A stretch of DNA of 46,893 nucleotides from Gemmataceae bacterium. Lineage in GTDB: Bacteria; Planctomycetota; Planctomycetia; Gemmatales; Gemmataceae. The notes beneath the pieces are model-generated. The model was given only the letters and a program-made list of their open reading frames with translations. It was not told the DNA's origin and did not search any database. The position numbers and the translations under genes were made by a program. Position 1 is the first letter of the stretch. Each line of letters begins with the position of its first letter. The stretch is from contig JAKEET010000040.1 of NCBI GenBank assembly GCA_022616435.1, forward strand, positions 1-46,893, written 5' to 3'. This document shows positions 5,929 to 13,475 of this stretch, in pieces.

Positions 5929-8709
5929 ATGAAGCCGATCGTCTGCGCATCTCTGTCTGTGGCCGCCATTGCGATTCTCGGCCTCGCCCGCAACGGCCAG
6001 GCCCCCGCCCAGCCGGCGACGCCCCCGCCGCCGGCCCACTACCAGGTGGTCCTGCGCTATCGCATCGTGGCGCCGCGCGATCAGCATGCCATTCTGTACG
6101 ATCGCCTCGTCAAGCACCTGCAAGGTCTGAAGTTTGAGTTCCAGCCGCCCCTGGACGAGCGGCCCGAAACCGACCGCATCGATCCGAGCAAGAACGAGTT
6201 TCGCGGACGGCTGGCGGCGGCGCAGGCGCCGCGGCTGCGCGACAACCTCAGCGTGGCCGGCGTGCTGCTCGTGCCCGACGGCTTCAAGCTGCCGGACGCG
6301 GCCGATCAGCCGGTGCGCGTGCGATTGGAGCTGGCCGGCAACCTGGAGGTTGACCGCCAGCGCGAGCTGGCCGAGCAAACCAAGCTCCTGCTGGGCTTGC
6401 TGGGTTTCAAGGAGGCGGGTCACTACGACCATCGCGGCGCCGGCGGCAGGCCCTACACCAAGCTGATGGGAACGGTGCCGAGGGGCCAGCTCGAGGTATT
6501 GCTGAAGGACCTGCGCACGCAGCCCGGCGGCTGGCTGGCGCCGCAGATCGCACCCGCGGAGCTGCCGTTGCCGCTTCAGAACGTGAATCCCATCCTGGTC
6601 ACCGAGGTCCTGACCGATCCCGAGCCGATTCAGGACGCCGCCGAGCCGGCCGCGCGCTCGCCGGCGTTTCTGGAGAAGATCGGCCCGGGCCTGTGGGAGC
6701 TGGTGAACGACAAGGCAAAAGACCAGCAGTTCGTCCGGCTCCAGGTGTTGTTCGCGGGAACGCCTGCGCCGGACCAGTTGCGGCAGCTGGTGGAGAGTGT
6801 GGCGCCCGGCGCCGTTGTTGAGGGCGTGCTGGGGACGTATGTCACGGCGCAAGTACTGGTCGCGCATGTCAAGGCTCTCGCCGCGTTGCCCGAAGTGCTG
6901 GAGGTTCGCTTGCCGACGCCGGCCGCCGGTCCGGTGGCCCCGGCGACGCCGGGCGTGAACGAGCCGGCCAAGGTGCTTCAGCAAAGCGGCTTGGCGGAGT
7001 GGCATCAGCGCGGCAAGCGCGGTCAAGGAATGCGTCTGGCCATTCTGGACACCGACTTCCGCGGCTGGGAAAACCTGGTGAAGCAGGGCAAGCTGCCGCC
7101 GGCGACGCGGCTGGTCGATCTGACGACGCAGTATTCGCAGGACTTGTTCCCAGCGCCGCAGCCGGCGGGAGCGGAGCTGGGGCACGGGACCCAGTGCGCC
7201 CTGGCGGCCGCGGTCGCGGCCCCGGCGGCGGACATGGTCCTGATCCGCGTCCCCGGCGACGATCCGTTGCAGCTCGACGAGGTCGCCCGCTATGCGCGGG
7301 GCGGCGTCTTGTCCGCGACGCTGGACCGCCGGCTCGACGAGCTCCGCACTGCCTCGTCGTTGTTGAACCTCCAGCGTAGCCGGCTGCTGAAGGAACGCCA
7401 GGCCATCCTCGACGACTTCCGCGACGAAGAAGACCTGCGCTTCACCTTCGATTTCCTCGGCCCGGTGTACGGCTGGATCTTCAGCGAGCGCGACTGGCAC
7501 CGCCAACGGATGGAACACCAGGCGAGGCTGGAAAAAGAGCTGGCCGCCAAGGAACGCCGCTACTGGGACCACGTCGCCCTGATGCAAAGCCTCAAGGGCA
7601 TCCCGCTGATCGCCAGCGCGTTGACCTGGAACGACGGCTACTCCCTGGGCGGCGCCAGTCCGTTGTCGCGCGCCCTGGACGCGCACGCCGCCGGGCCGAT
7701 GTGGTTCGTGCCGGCCGGCAACACCGCCGGCCAGGCCTGGACCGGCATGTTCCGCGACAGCGACGGCAACGGCCTCATGGAGTTTGTCGCGCCGGGAGAG
7801 AAACTCCCGGCGGGCTGCTGGACAAGCGAGCTGAACTTTTTCGCCTGGCAGCCGCACGGCGGCAAGCAAATCGCGGACTTGCCGGCGCAGACCGGGCTGC
7901 GCGTCACGCTGCAATGGCGCGAGCCGCATGATCCGGATTACTATCGGCGGCCCGGGGAAGAGGACTGGTACCGCCGCAGCCTGGCCGGCTTGACCCTCAC
8001 GCTGCTGCGCCAGCGCGATCCGGGAGGCAAGACCCTGGGCGCCGACGCCTTCGAGATCGTGGCGCGATCGAACCCCATTCCCGCGCGGCTCGATCATCAA
8101 CCCCACGGCACGGTGTATGAGCAGCGTCTGGATTTCACTGTCCCCAAACCGGGCCGCTACGCGCTCCGCGTGGAACAACCGACAACCCGCTGGCTGTTGA
8201 GCAACGTGGAAGACCGCTACGTCTTCGAGCTGGCAGCCGGCGAGACCACGACCAGCATCCGCCCGCTCGGCGCGCCGACGTTGCCGGGTATCGAGGCGAA
8301 GTGGGAACTGCGGCCGAGGCTGTTCGTCGATGGCGCAGGTCCGTTGCGGTTGCAGGGCCGGCCCCAGCTGGCCGACTTCGCCACGACCCAGGGGGCGGTC
8401 GGCATGCCCGGCGATGCTCGGAGTGTGATCTCGGTGGGGGCCTGGGGATTGGACGGAAGGAAACAGCCGTTCAGTGCCGCGGGGCCGCCGCCGTTCATCG
8501 GGCTGGCGTCGAAGCCCACCATCTGGGCCTACGATGCGGTCCGGCACGGGCAGGGCGGCGCGTGGGGGACGAGCCTGTCGGCCTCGTTCGCTGCCGGAAC
8601 CGCGGCAACTTTGTTCAGTGCCGGCATCACCGCCGACGAGTTGCGGGAACTGATCCGATTGGACGACGACGCATCTCCGGCCGGGAAATCGATCCCGCCG
8701 CGCAGGTAA
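5929..8709 (+). CDS. Secreted subtilisin-family (S8) serine protease with split catalytic domain
   Basis: A 926-residue exported protein starting MKPIVCASLSVAAIAILGLA, a signal peptide. The S8 catalytic residues are visible: Asp374 in LAILDTDFRG, His419 in ELGHGTQCA, oxyanion Asn598 in FVPAGNT and Ser882 in GTSLSASFAAG. His and Ser are about 460 residues apart, far more than in ordinary subtilases. The insertions are a charged, helix-rich stretch (about 465-560, probably coiled coil) between His and Asn, and a beta-rich region (about 620-830, ending GRYALRVEQP-like strands as in PPC domains) between Asn and Ser. About 370 residues of unknown fold precede the catalytic domain. Start: ATG at 5929 with GAGG at 5916-5919; a TTG at 5914 is the alternative. 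It stands alone as a transcription unit. Confidence 0.8.
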   Translation: MKPIVCASLSVAAIAILGLARNGQAPAQPATPPPPAHYQVVLRYRIVAPRDQHAILYDRLVKHLQGLKFEFQPPLDERPETDRIDPSKNEFRGRLAAAQAPRLRDNLSVAGVLLVPDGFKLPDAADQPVRVRLELAGNLEVDRQRELAEQTKLLLGLLGFKEAGHYDHRGAGGRPYTKLMGTVPRGQLEVLLKDLRTQPGGWLAPQIAPAELPLPLQNVNPILVTEVLTDPEPIQDAAEPAARSPAFLEKIGPGLWELVNDKAKDQQFVRLQVLFAGTPAPDQLRQLVESVAPGAVVEGVLGTYVTAQVLVAHVKALAALPEVLEVRLPTPAAGPVAPATPGVNEPAKVLQQSGLAEWHQRGKRGQGMRLAILDTDFRGWENLVKQGKLPPATRLVDLTTQYSQDLFPAPQPAGAELGHGTQCALAAAVAAPAADMVLIRVPGDDPLQLDEVARYARGGVLSATLDRRLDELRTASSLLNLQRSRLLKERQAILDDFRDEEDLRFTFDFLGPVYGWIFSERDWHRQRMEHQARLEKELAAKERRYWDHVALMQSLKGIPLIASALTWNDGYSLGGASPLSRALDAHAAGPMWFVPAGNTAGQAWTGMFRDSDGNGLMEFVAPGEKLPAGCWTSELNFFAWQPHGGKQIADLPAQTGLRVTLQWREPHDPDYYRRPGEEDWYRRSLAGLTLTLLRQRDPGGKTLGADAFEIVARSNPIPARLDHQPHGTVYEQRLDFTVPKPGRYALRVEQPTTRWLLSNVEDRYVFELAAGETTTSIRPLGAPTLPGIEAKWELRPRLFVDGAGPLRLQGRPQLADFATTQGAVGMPGDARSVISVGAWGLDGRKQPFSAAGPPPFIGLASKPTIWAYDAVRHGQGGAWGTSLSASFAAGTAATLFSAGITADELRELIRLDDDASPAGKSIPPRR

Positions 8710-8799
8710 ACGCCGCTACGTGTCCCGGGCTTTGAAGACTCAGCCCCGGCCACGCGTCCCGACCACATACACTACACTGGCCGATCTCTTCGCGCTTCC

Positions 8800-8805
8800 T
8801 ATACT
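8800..8805 (+). promoter_or_regulatory. Probable -10 box of the rplU promoter
   Basis: TATACT lies 40 bases before the rplU start in an A/T-rich pocket, which would give a leader of about 34 bases. No convincing -35 element is seen. Confidence 0.4.
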
Positions 8806-8845
8806 AAATGTTCAACATCCCGCCAACTCCCGCAGGATCCTGGCC

Positions 8846-9160
8846 ATGTATGCTGTGTTCGAGGACGGCGCCCACCAGTACCGCGTCCAGGAAGGCGATG
8901 TGGTGAACGTCGACTTCCGGGAGGCCCAGGTCGGCGCCAGTGTCGAGTTCGACCGCGTGCTCTTGACGCAGCGCGACAACGAAACCAAGATCGGTCAGCC
9001 GGTGATCGCCGGGGCCAAGGTGGTGGCCGAGGTCGTCGATCATCCCACGATCAAGCTGTACATCCAGCACTTCAAGCGGCGCAAGAACTATCGCCGCATG
9101 AAGGGGCATCGCCAGCCGTACACGGCGGTGCGGATCAGCAAGATCGAAGTTCCGACGTGA
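8846..9160 (+). CDS. rplU: 50S ribosomal protein bL21
   Basis: A 104-residue protein of standard length for bL21, which binds 23S rRNA in the large subunit. The opening MYAVFEDGAHQYRVQEGD and the basic C-terminal HFKRRKNYRRMKGHRQPYT followed by V-I-I-type strand VRISKIE are diagnostic. The start is the ATG at 8846 with AGGA at 8834-8837; the frame is open further upstream but that part is non-coding leader with the TATACT box. In most bacteria rpmA (bL27) and obg follow directly; here the next gene is a PAP2 phosphatase. Confidence 0.95.
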   Translation: MYAVFEDGAHQYRVQEGDVVNVDFREAQVGASVEFDRVLLTQRDNETKIGQPVIAGAKVVAEVVDHPTIKLYIQHFKRRKNYRRMKGHRQPYTAVRISKIEVPT

Positions 9161-9256
9161 GCGTCCTGTGCCAAGCCGTGGGATGAGCGCAGTGATTCCC
9201 GCGGGTCCGCTCAACCTCTGCCGCGATGTGTCGCGGCTATTTCTTGTGTCCCATCC

Positions 9257-9913
9257 ATGCCGCCGCGCAGCAGCTGGAGCGCCTTCGGCGTCAGCCTGGC
9301 GCTGACCGCGTCCTTCATCCTCTGGGCGATTCTGGCCCTCGGCGACGGTCCCTTGCCGGCATTCGATCGCGAAGCGGCCCACTACTTCGAAGAGGCCGCC
9401 CGCACCCACAGCTTTCGCCGCGCGTCGATGGTCGTGTTCACCCATCTGGGCGGCGTCCCGTTCATGATCGGCCTGGCCGCGGTCGGCCTCGCCTGGCAAT
9501 GGCGGCGCGGCGACCGCGTCCTCGCCATCGGCTGGCCGCTCATCGCCGCTGCCGGCGGCTTGCTGAACCTGGCCCTGAAGGAACCGCTCGACCGCGACCG
9601 GCCGCCGGCCGATTCCCGGGACCGAGCCGTCAGCGAAACCAACGAGAGCTTCCCCAGCGGCCACGCCATGGGCGCGGCCATCGGCTACGGACTGCTCGGC
9701 TACGCCGCGCTGCAATCGATTCGCCGGCGGGACCTGCGGATCGGCGTTGTCGTGCTGCTCGCGGTCCACGTCGGCATGATCGGCTTCAGCCGGATTTACC
9801 TGCGGGCCCACTGGTTCAGCGACGTCATCGGCGGGTTCATGATCGGCGGGGCGTGGTTGAGTTTCGGCTTGGCATGGGTGAGCTATGTGCGGGCCCGCCT
9901 CATGTTGCCGTGA
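9257..9913 (+). CDS. PAP2-family membrane phosphatase
   Basis: A 218-residue integral membrane protein with the three PAP2 motifs in order: K108-EPLDRD-RP (KX6RP), P133-S-G-H136 (FPSGHAMG) and S178-R-X5-H185 (SRIYLRAHWFSDV), the last two supplying the catalytic histidines. Hydrophobic segments fit five or six membrane helices. Family members dephosphorylate phosphatidic acid, phosphatidylglycerol phosphate or undecaprenyl pyrophosphate; the sequence does not tell which. It follows rplU by 96 bases on the same strand, an unusual partner for a ribosomal protein gene. Confidence 0.85.
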   Translation: MPPRSSWSAFGVSLALTASFILWAILALGDGPLPAFDREAAHYFEEAARTHSFRRASMVVFTHLGGVPFMIGLAAVGLAWQWRRGDRVLAIGWPLIAAAGGLLNLALKEPLDRDRPPADSRDRAVSETNESFPSGHAMGAAIGYGLLGYAALQSIRRRDLRIGVVVLLAVHVGMIGFSRIYLRAHWFSDVIGGFMIGGAWLSFGLAWVSYVRARLMLP

Positions 9914-9952
9914 TGGCAATGATGGCAATAGGCTGGCTGGAATCGCGAGTGG

Positions 9953-10411
9953 CTAACTTGTGGGCGGAGCGACCGATCGTGCAGCCACCAACCGACTCGC
10001 GATGTTTGGATACACTTTCAGGAAGTCCGCCTCGTTCAATGTCACGAGCTTGTCGACCTGACCCAATTCGGCGGCTTTGGCGATAATGGCGTCGTAAACC
10101 GGGCCGCCAACGATTCCTCGCATGGATAGGTCGTTCACCAAAGCGACGTAATCGGCGCCCGTAAGGGTGACGATCTCGGCGAAGCCTGTTACGTTGTCAG
10201 ACAACAACTGCCATGCAACGGCAGGACTGATCCTTGGGGTGCGTGGCATGCGCGTCAACACCGAGTACACTTCTGCGATGCTATGACCGGACACGACGAG
10301 CTGGAACGCACGTGCCTTCGCTTGCGACAGCCACGCGTGCGCGACGCTGTGATGCACATGATCCGGCAACAGTGAGGCAATCAGGGTCGACGAATCCAGC
10401 AACACCCTCAT
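9953..10411 (-). CDS. PIN-domain toxin, VapC family
   Basis: A 152-residue PIN-domain ribonuclease. The acidic active-site residues are at expected places: Asp6 (MRVLLDSSTLIA), Glu47 (SIAEVYSVL), Asp107 (PVYDAII) and Asp129 or Glu127 (TLNEADF). VapC toxins cleave tRNA or rRNA when freed from the antitoxin. The start codon ATG at 10411 overlaps the last four bases of the antitoxin gene upstream, the classic ATGA arrangement of a co-translated toxin-antitoxin operon. The longer open frame reading upstream of 10411 overlaps the antitoxin in another frame and is not used. Confidence 0.85.
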   Translation of the reverse strand: MRVLLDSSTLIASLLPDHVHHSVAHAWLSQAKARAFQLVVSGHSIAEVYSVLTRMPRTPRISPAVAWQLLSDNVTGFAEIVTLTGADYVALVNDLSMRGIVGGPVYDAIIAKAAELGQVDKLVTLNEADFLKVYPNIASRLVAARSVAPPTS

Positions 10412-10722
10412 TGCCGCACTCCTTCCGTCAATTGCGCAAGTCGTTCGTCGCGAACCTGTGCAAGCATGTCCATTGCCGGCGTGCACGTCCCGACCTGCTC
10501 GGCGAGCTTCGCGAGGAACAGATCGATCACCGGCGTGGACGTGCCGCGATGCACGAGGACATTGCCCTCGTAACCCAGACCCGATTCGGATTTGGCGGCC
10601 TTCAGGACCCACTCGCCGCCGCGTTTCTCGAAAATCACGTCATCCCCGGGGCGCACACCAAGTTGACTCTGCAAATCTTGCCCGAGCTGGATGCGTCCGT
10701 CGCCATCGATGGTCGCCTTCAT
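10408..10722 (-). CDS. AbrB/MazE-type antitoxin of the VapC pair
   Basis: A 104-residue protein with an N-terminal SpoVT-AbrB DNA-binding domain (MKATIDGDGRIQLG, LGVRPGDDVIFEKRGGEW) and a C-terminal tail that presumably wraps the toxin. Two ATG codons compete; the one at 10722 is chosen because AAGGAG lies at 10729-10734, six bases upstream, and this Shine-Dalgarno overlaps codons 3-4 of the longer version starting at 10740. Antitoxins of this kind repress their own promoter, so the A/T-rich upstream DNA with TACAAT at 10765-10770 is the probable operator-promoter. Confidence 0.85.
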   Translation of the reverse strand: MKATIDGDGRIQLGQDLQSQLGVRPGDDVIFEKRGGEWVLKAAKSESGLGYEGNVLVHRGTSTPVIDLFLAKLAEQVGTCTPAMDMLAQVRDERLAQLTEGVRQ

Positions 10723-10764
10723 CTGGTTCTCCTTACTCATGACAGCGCCGAATCAGCTTCCGGC

Positions 10765-10770
10765 ATTGTA
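10765..10770 (-). promoter_or_regulatory. -10 box of the toxin-antitoxin operon
   Basis: TACAAT on the minus strand, 43 bases upstream of the antitoxin start. No clear -35 hexamer. Position and the known autoregulation of such operons support it. Confidence 0.35.
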
Positions 10771-10868
10771 CCACGCGGGATGCCGCCGCCCGCAGCACAC
10801 ATTTCTTTTGACCAGCTCGACGCATCCCGGTATATCAGAGCCAGCACCCCATTCATGAGGAGCATCCC

Positions 10869-12353
10869 ATGTCGCGCCGCGTCTTGTTGGTCACCCTGGT
10901 CGTCGCCCTCGTGTTTCCCGTCGCCGCCGGCGCCCAGGCGAAATCACCCGCGAAGAAGCGGCCCAACATCCTGTTCATCATGAGCGACGATCACGCCAGC
11001 GCCGCCATCGGCGCCTACCAATCGTGGCTGGCGAAAGTCACGCGCACGCCCAACCTCGACCGCCTCGCCAAGCAAGGCATCCGCTTCACCAATTCGCTGG
11101 TCACCAACTCGATCTGCACTCCCAGCCGGGCGGCCATCCTCACCGGGCAATACAGCCACAAGAACGGCGTCTACACCCTGGCCGACACCATGGACCCGAC
11201 ACGCGTTCACATCGCCCACCTGCTCCGCGCCCTCGGCTATCAAACGGCCCTCATCGGCAAGTGGCACCTGGGGACCGATCCCGCCGGCTTTGACTACTGG
11301 AACATCCTCCCCGGCCAGGGCGTGTACCTCAACCCCGTGCTCCGCGAGATCGGCATGAAGAAGAAGCAGAACCGCAAGTTCGACGGCCGCTACTCCACGG
11401 ACGTGGTCACCGACCTGTCGCTGGAATGGCTGAAGAAGCGTGATCCGCAGAAGCCGTTCTTGTTATTCTGTCACTTCAAAGCGCCACACCGGCCGTGGGA
11501 CCCGGCGCCGCGCTTCGAGAACCTGTACAAGGACGTGACCATTCCCGAGCCGGAAACGTTGCTCGACGATTACAAGGGCCGGTCGAAATCCACGGCCAAC
11601 GTCAAGCTCCGCATCGGCCAGGACATGGTCCAGCGCGACCTCGGCGTGCCCATTCCGAAGGACCTCGACCGGGACGCGCTCCGCAAATGGGCCTACCAGA
11701 TCTACATGAAACGCTACCTGTCGTGCGTGGCGGCCGTGGACGAAAACGTCGGCCGGCTGCTCGCGTACCTGGACCAGGCGGGGCTGGCGGAGGACACGAT
11801 CGTCATCTACACGTCCGACCAGGGCTTCTTCCTCGGCGAGCACGGCTTCTACGACAAACGCATCATGTACGAGCCGTGCCTGACGACCCCGCTCATCATT
11901 CGCTATCCGCCGCTGACCAAGGCCGGCGGCGTCCATGAATCGATGGTGCTGAACATCGACCACGCGCCCACGTTTCTTAACCTGGCCGGCGGCGCCATTC
12001 CCAAAGACATGCAGGGCAGGAGCTACAAGGCCCTCCTTTCCGGCGGCGAGCCGCCCGGCTGGCGCGCCAGCATGTACTACCGCTACTGGATGCACCTCGA
12101 CGGCAGCCACAACGTCCACGCCCAGTACGGCGTCCGCACGCCGCGCTACACGCTGATCCACTTCTATGGCAAGGGCCTGGGCATGAAGGGGGCCAAGAAC
12201 ATCGACACGACGCCCGAATGGGAGCTGTTCGACCGCGTCAAGGACCCGCAGCAGATGCGCAACCTGTACGGCGACCCGGCCCATGCGGGGACAGTGCGCG
12301 AATTGCGGGCGGAGCTGGACCGGCTGCGGAAGGAATTGCAGGATGAACGGTAG
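10869..12353 (+). CDS. Secreted sulfatase (formylglycine type)
   Basis: A 494-residue type I sulfatase. The signal peptide MSRRVLLVTLVVALVFPVAAGAQA is followed by PNILFIMSDDH (metal ligands Asp40, Asp41), the formylglycine motif CTPSR starting at Cys83 (ICTPSRAAILTG), and the GKWHLG motif. The cysteine is oxidised by the formylglycine-generating enzyme, which is not in this window. The C-terminal part contains the TSDQGFFLGEHGFYDK metal and substrate region. Such exported sulfatases release sulfate from polysaccharides and are strongly expanded in planctomycetes; the exact substrate cannot be read from sequence. GAGGAGC precedes the ATG at 10869 with five to six bases of spacing. A palindromic repeat (12356-12412) follows the stop. 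Confidence 0.92.
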   Translation: MSRRVLLVTLVVALVFPVAAGAQAKSPAKKRPNILFIMSDDHASAAIGAYQSWLAKVTRTPNLDRLAKQGIRFTNSLVTNSICTPSRAAILTGQYSHKNGVYTLADTMDPTRVHIAHLLRALGYQTALIGKWHLGTDPAGFDYWNILPGQGVYLNPVLREIGMKKKQNRKFDGRYSTDVVTDLSLEWLKKRDPQKPFLLFCHFKAPHRPWDPAPRFENLYKDVTIPEPETLLDDYKGRSKSTANVKLRIGQDMVQRDLGVPIPKDLDRDALRKWAYQIYMKRYLSCVAAVDENVGRLLAYLDQAGLAEDTIVIYTSDQGFFLGEHGFYDKRIMYEPCLTTPLIIRYPPLTKAGGVHESMVLNIDHAPTFLNLAGGAIPKDMQGRSYKALLSGGEPPGWRASMYYRYWMHLDGSHNVHAQYGVRTPRYTLIHFYGKGLGMKGAKNIDTTPEWELFDRVKDPQQMRNLYGDPAHAGTVRELRAELDRLRKELQDER

Positions 12354-12355
12354 TC

Positions 12356-12412
12356 CGCCGCTTGCGGCTTAGCGTTCGCCGCACCCTGATCCGAGCGCTA
12401 AGCGGCAAGCCA
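12356..12412. repeat. GCCGCTTGCGGCTTAGCG palindromic repeat, copy 1
   Basis: CCGCTTGCGGCTTAGCG at 12358-12374 is answered by a slightly changed inverse CGCTAAGCGGCAAGCC near 12395-12411. The element lies between the convergent sulfatase and DUF1573 genes, where a hairpin could also act as a bidirectional terminator. A better-conserved copy is at 34979-35055. Confidence 0.7.
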
Positions 12413-12417
12413 CACGC

Positions 12418-13380
12418 TCAATCGGTTGTCTGCACCGTGACGGGGATAGTCAACACCTCGCTGGCCGGCGCTGTCCAATGTACGTCGACGTGGCCTTGAA
12501 CAGCGCTGGCGGAACGCGACATCTGAATCTTCAACGTCGCATCGGTTCCCGGCCCCGGCGCCCAGGTGCACGCCAGTTCCGGGATGCTCGGCTCGATCTT
12601 GGCGATCCGCACCGCCTGATCGCCCGGCGAGCGCAAGCGCACCAGGGCGGACGCCGAGGTCGCGCCGGCGGCGAAGCGCAGCACAACATGCTCGGGGGCG
12701 GCGCGAACCGTCGCCGCCGTCGCTTTCGTCACCACGATCGGCACCTCCAGTTGACCGTAATCCGGATCGTCGGTCGTGATCGTCAGCCGGCCTTCGTGCC
12801 GGCCGGGGGCGAGCCGGGACGCCTCGGCGGTCACCTGCACCTTGGTGGTTCGGCCGGCGCGTTCGATGGCCGTGACCCAGAGGCCCGGGCCGCGCGCCTC
12901 GGCATCGATCACGCGCAGCGGATCGTTGCGCGAGTCGGTCAGGGTGATTTCTTGTCGCACGGACTTGGTCACAATGAGCCCGAGGATGGCGGGTTGAACC
13001 GTGATGTCGTTCTTGACCGTGCCGCGCAGCGTCACGGGGAGGATTCTGGTTTCCTGGCCGGCGCGGTAGCTCACCTGAAGGTTCCACGAATGGGGGCCGT
13101 CCGCCTGACCGAGGGTGCGCAATTCGACCACCAGGCCTGTCGTGCCGCCGGCGGGAAGCAGTCGCTGCTCAAGCCGCGGGGCGAGGCAGCCGCAGCCGCG
13201 TTGCACCTCAAGAATCTCAACCGGTAGGGCGCCGGCGTTGGTCAGCTCGAAGCGATGCACGAGCTTCCGGCCGCCGCGGATGTCGCCGAGATCGATGACG
13301 CCGTTCGCGGCGCGCAGGTCGGCGCGGACCGGACGGGCATCAACGGCGAGGCACAGGATGACGAGTGGGAAAAGCCGCAT
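12418..13380 (-). CDS. DUF1573 domain protein, exported
   Basis: A 320-residue protein with a signal peptide (MRLFPLVILCLAVDARPVRA) and DUF1573 features: NGVIDLGDIRGGRKLVHRFELTN-like opening strands and the double cysteine motif GCGCLAP. The rest consists of further Ig-like beta-sandwich units. Members are very common in planctomycetes and Bacteroidetes, with no known biochemical role; a structural or adhesive role outside the membrane is usual speculation. Start ATG at 13380 is chosen because AGGAGG lies just upstream; the frame is open to 13428 but without a ribosome site. Convergent with the sulfatase. Confidence 0.8.
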   Translation of the reverse strand: MRLFPLVILCLAVDARPVRADLRAANGVIDLGDIRGGRKLVHRFELTNAGALPVEILEVQRGCGCLAPRLEQRLLPAGGTTGLVVELRTLGQADGPHSWNLQVSYRAGQETRILPVTLRGTVKNDITVQPAILGLIVTKSVRQEITLTDSRNDPLRVIDAEARGPGLWVTAIERAGRTTKVQVTAEASRLAPGRHEGRLTITTDDPDYGQLEVPIVVTKATAATVRAAPEHVVLRFAAGATSASALVRLRSPGDQAVRIAKIEPSIPELACTWAPGPGTDATLKIQMSRSASAVQGHVDVHWTAPASEVLTIPVTVQTTD

Positions 13381-13475
13381 GGGAATCCTCCTGCCGATGG
13401 AGGCGGAGGATAGCGACAGGTTGCCCATGGGGCAATCCCGTTTGACAACGGGTCAATGAATGATCGGAGAGCGCG

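Noticed and set aside
5797..8547. Very long open frame antisense to the subtilase
   Set aside because: It has no family motifs, and is the usual antisense opening opposite a high-GC gene whose own motifs are clear.
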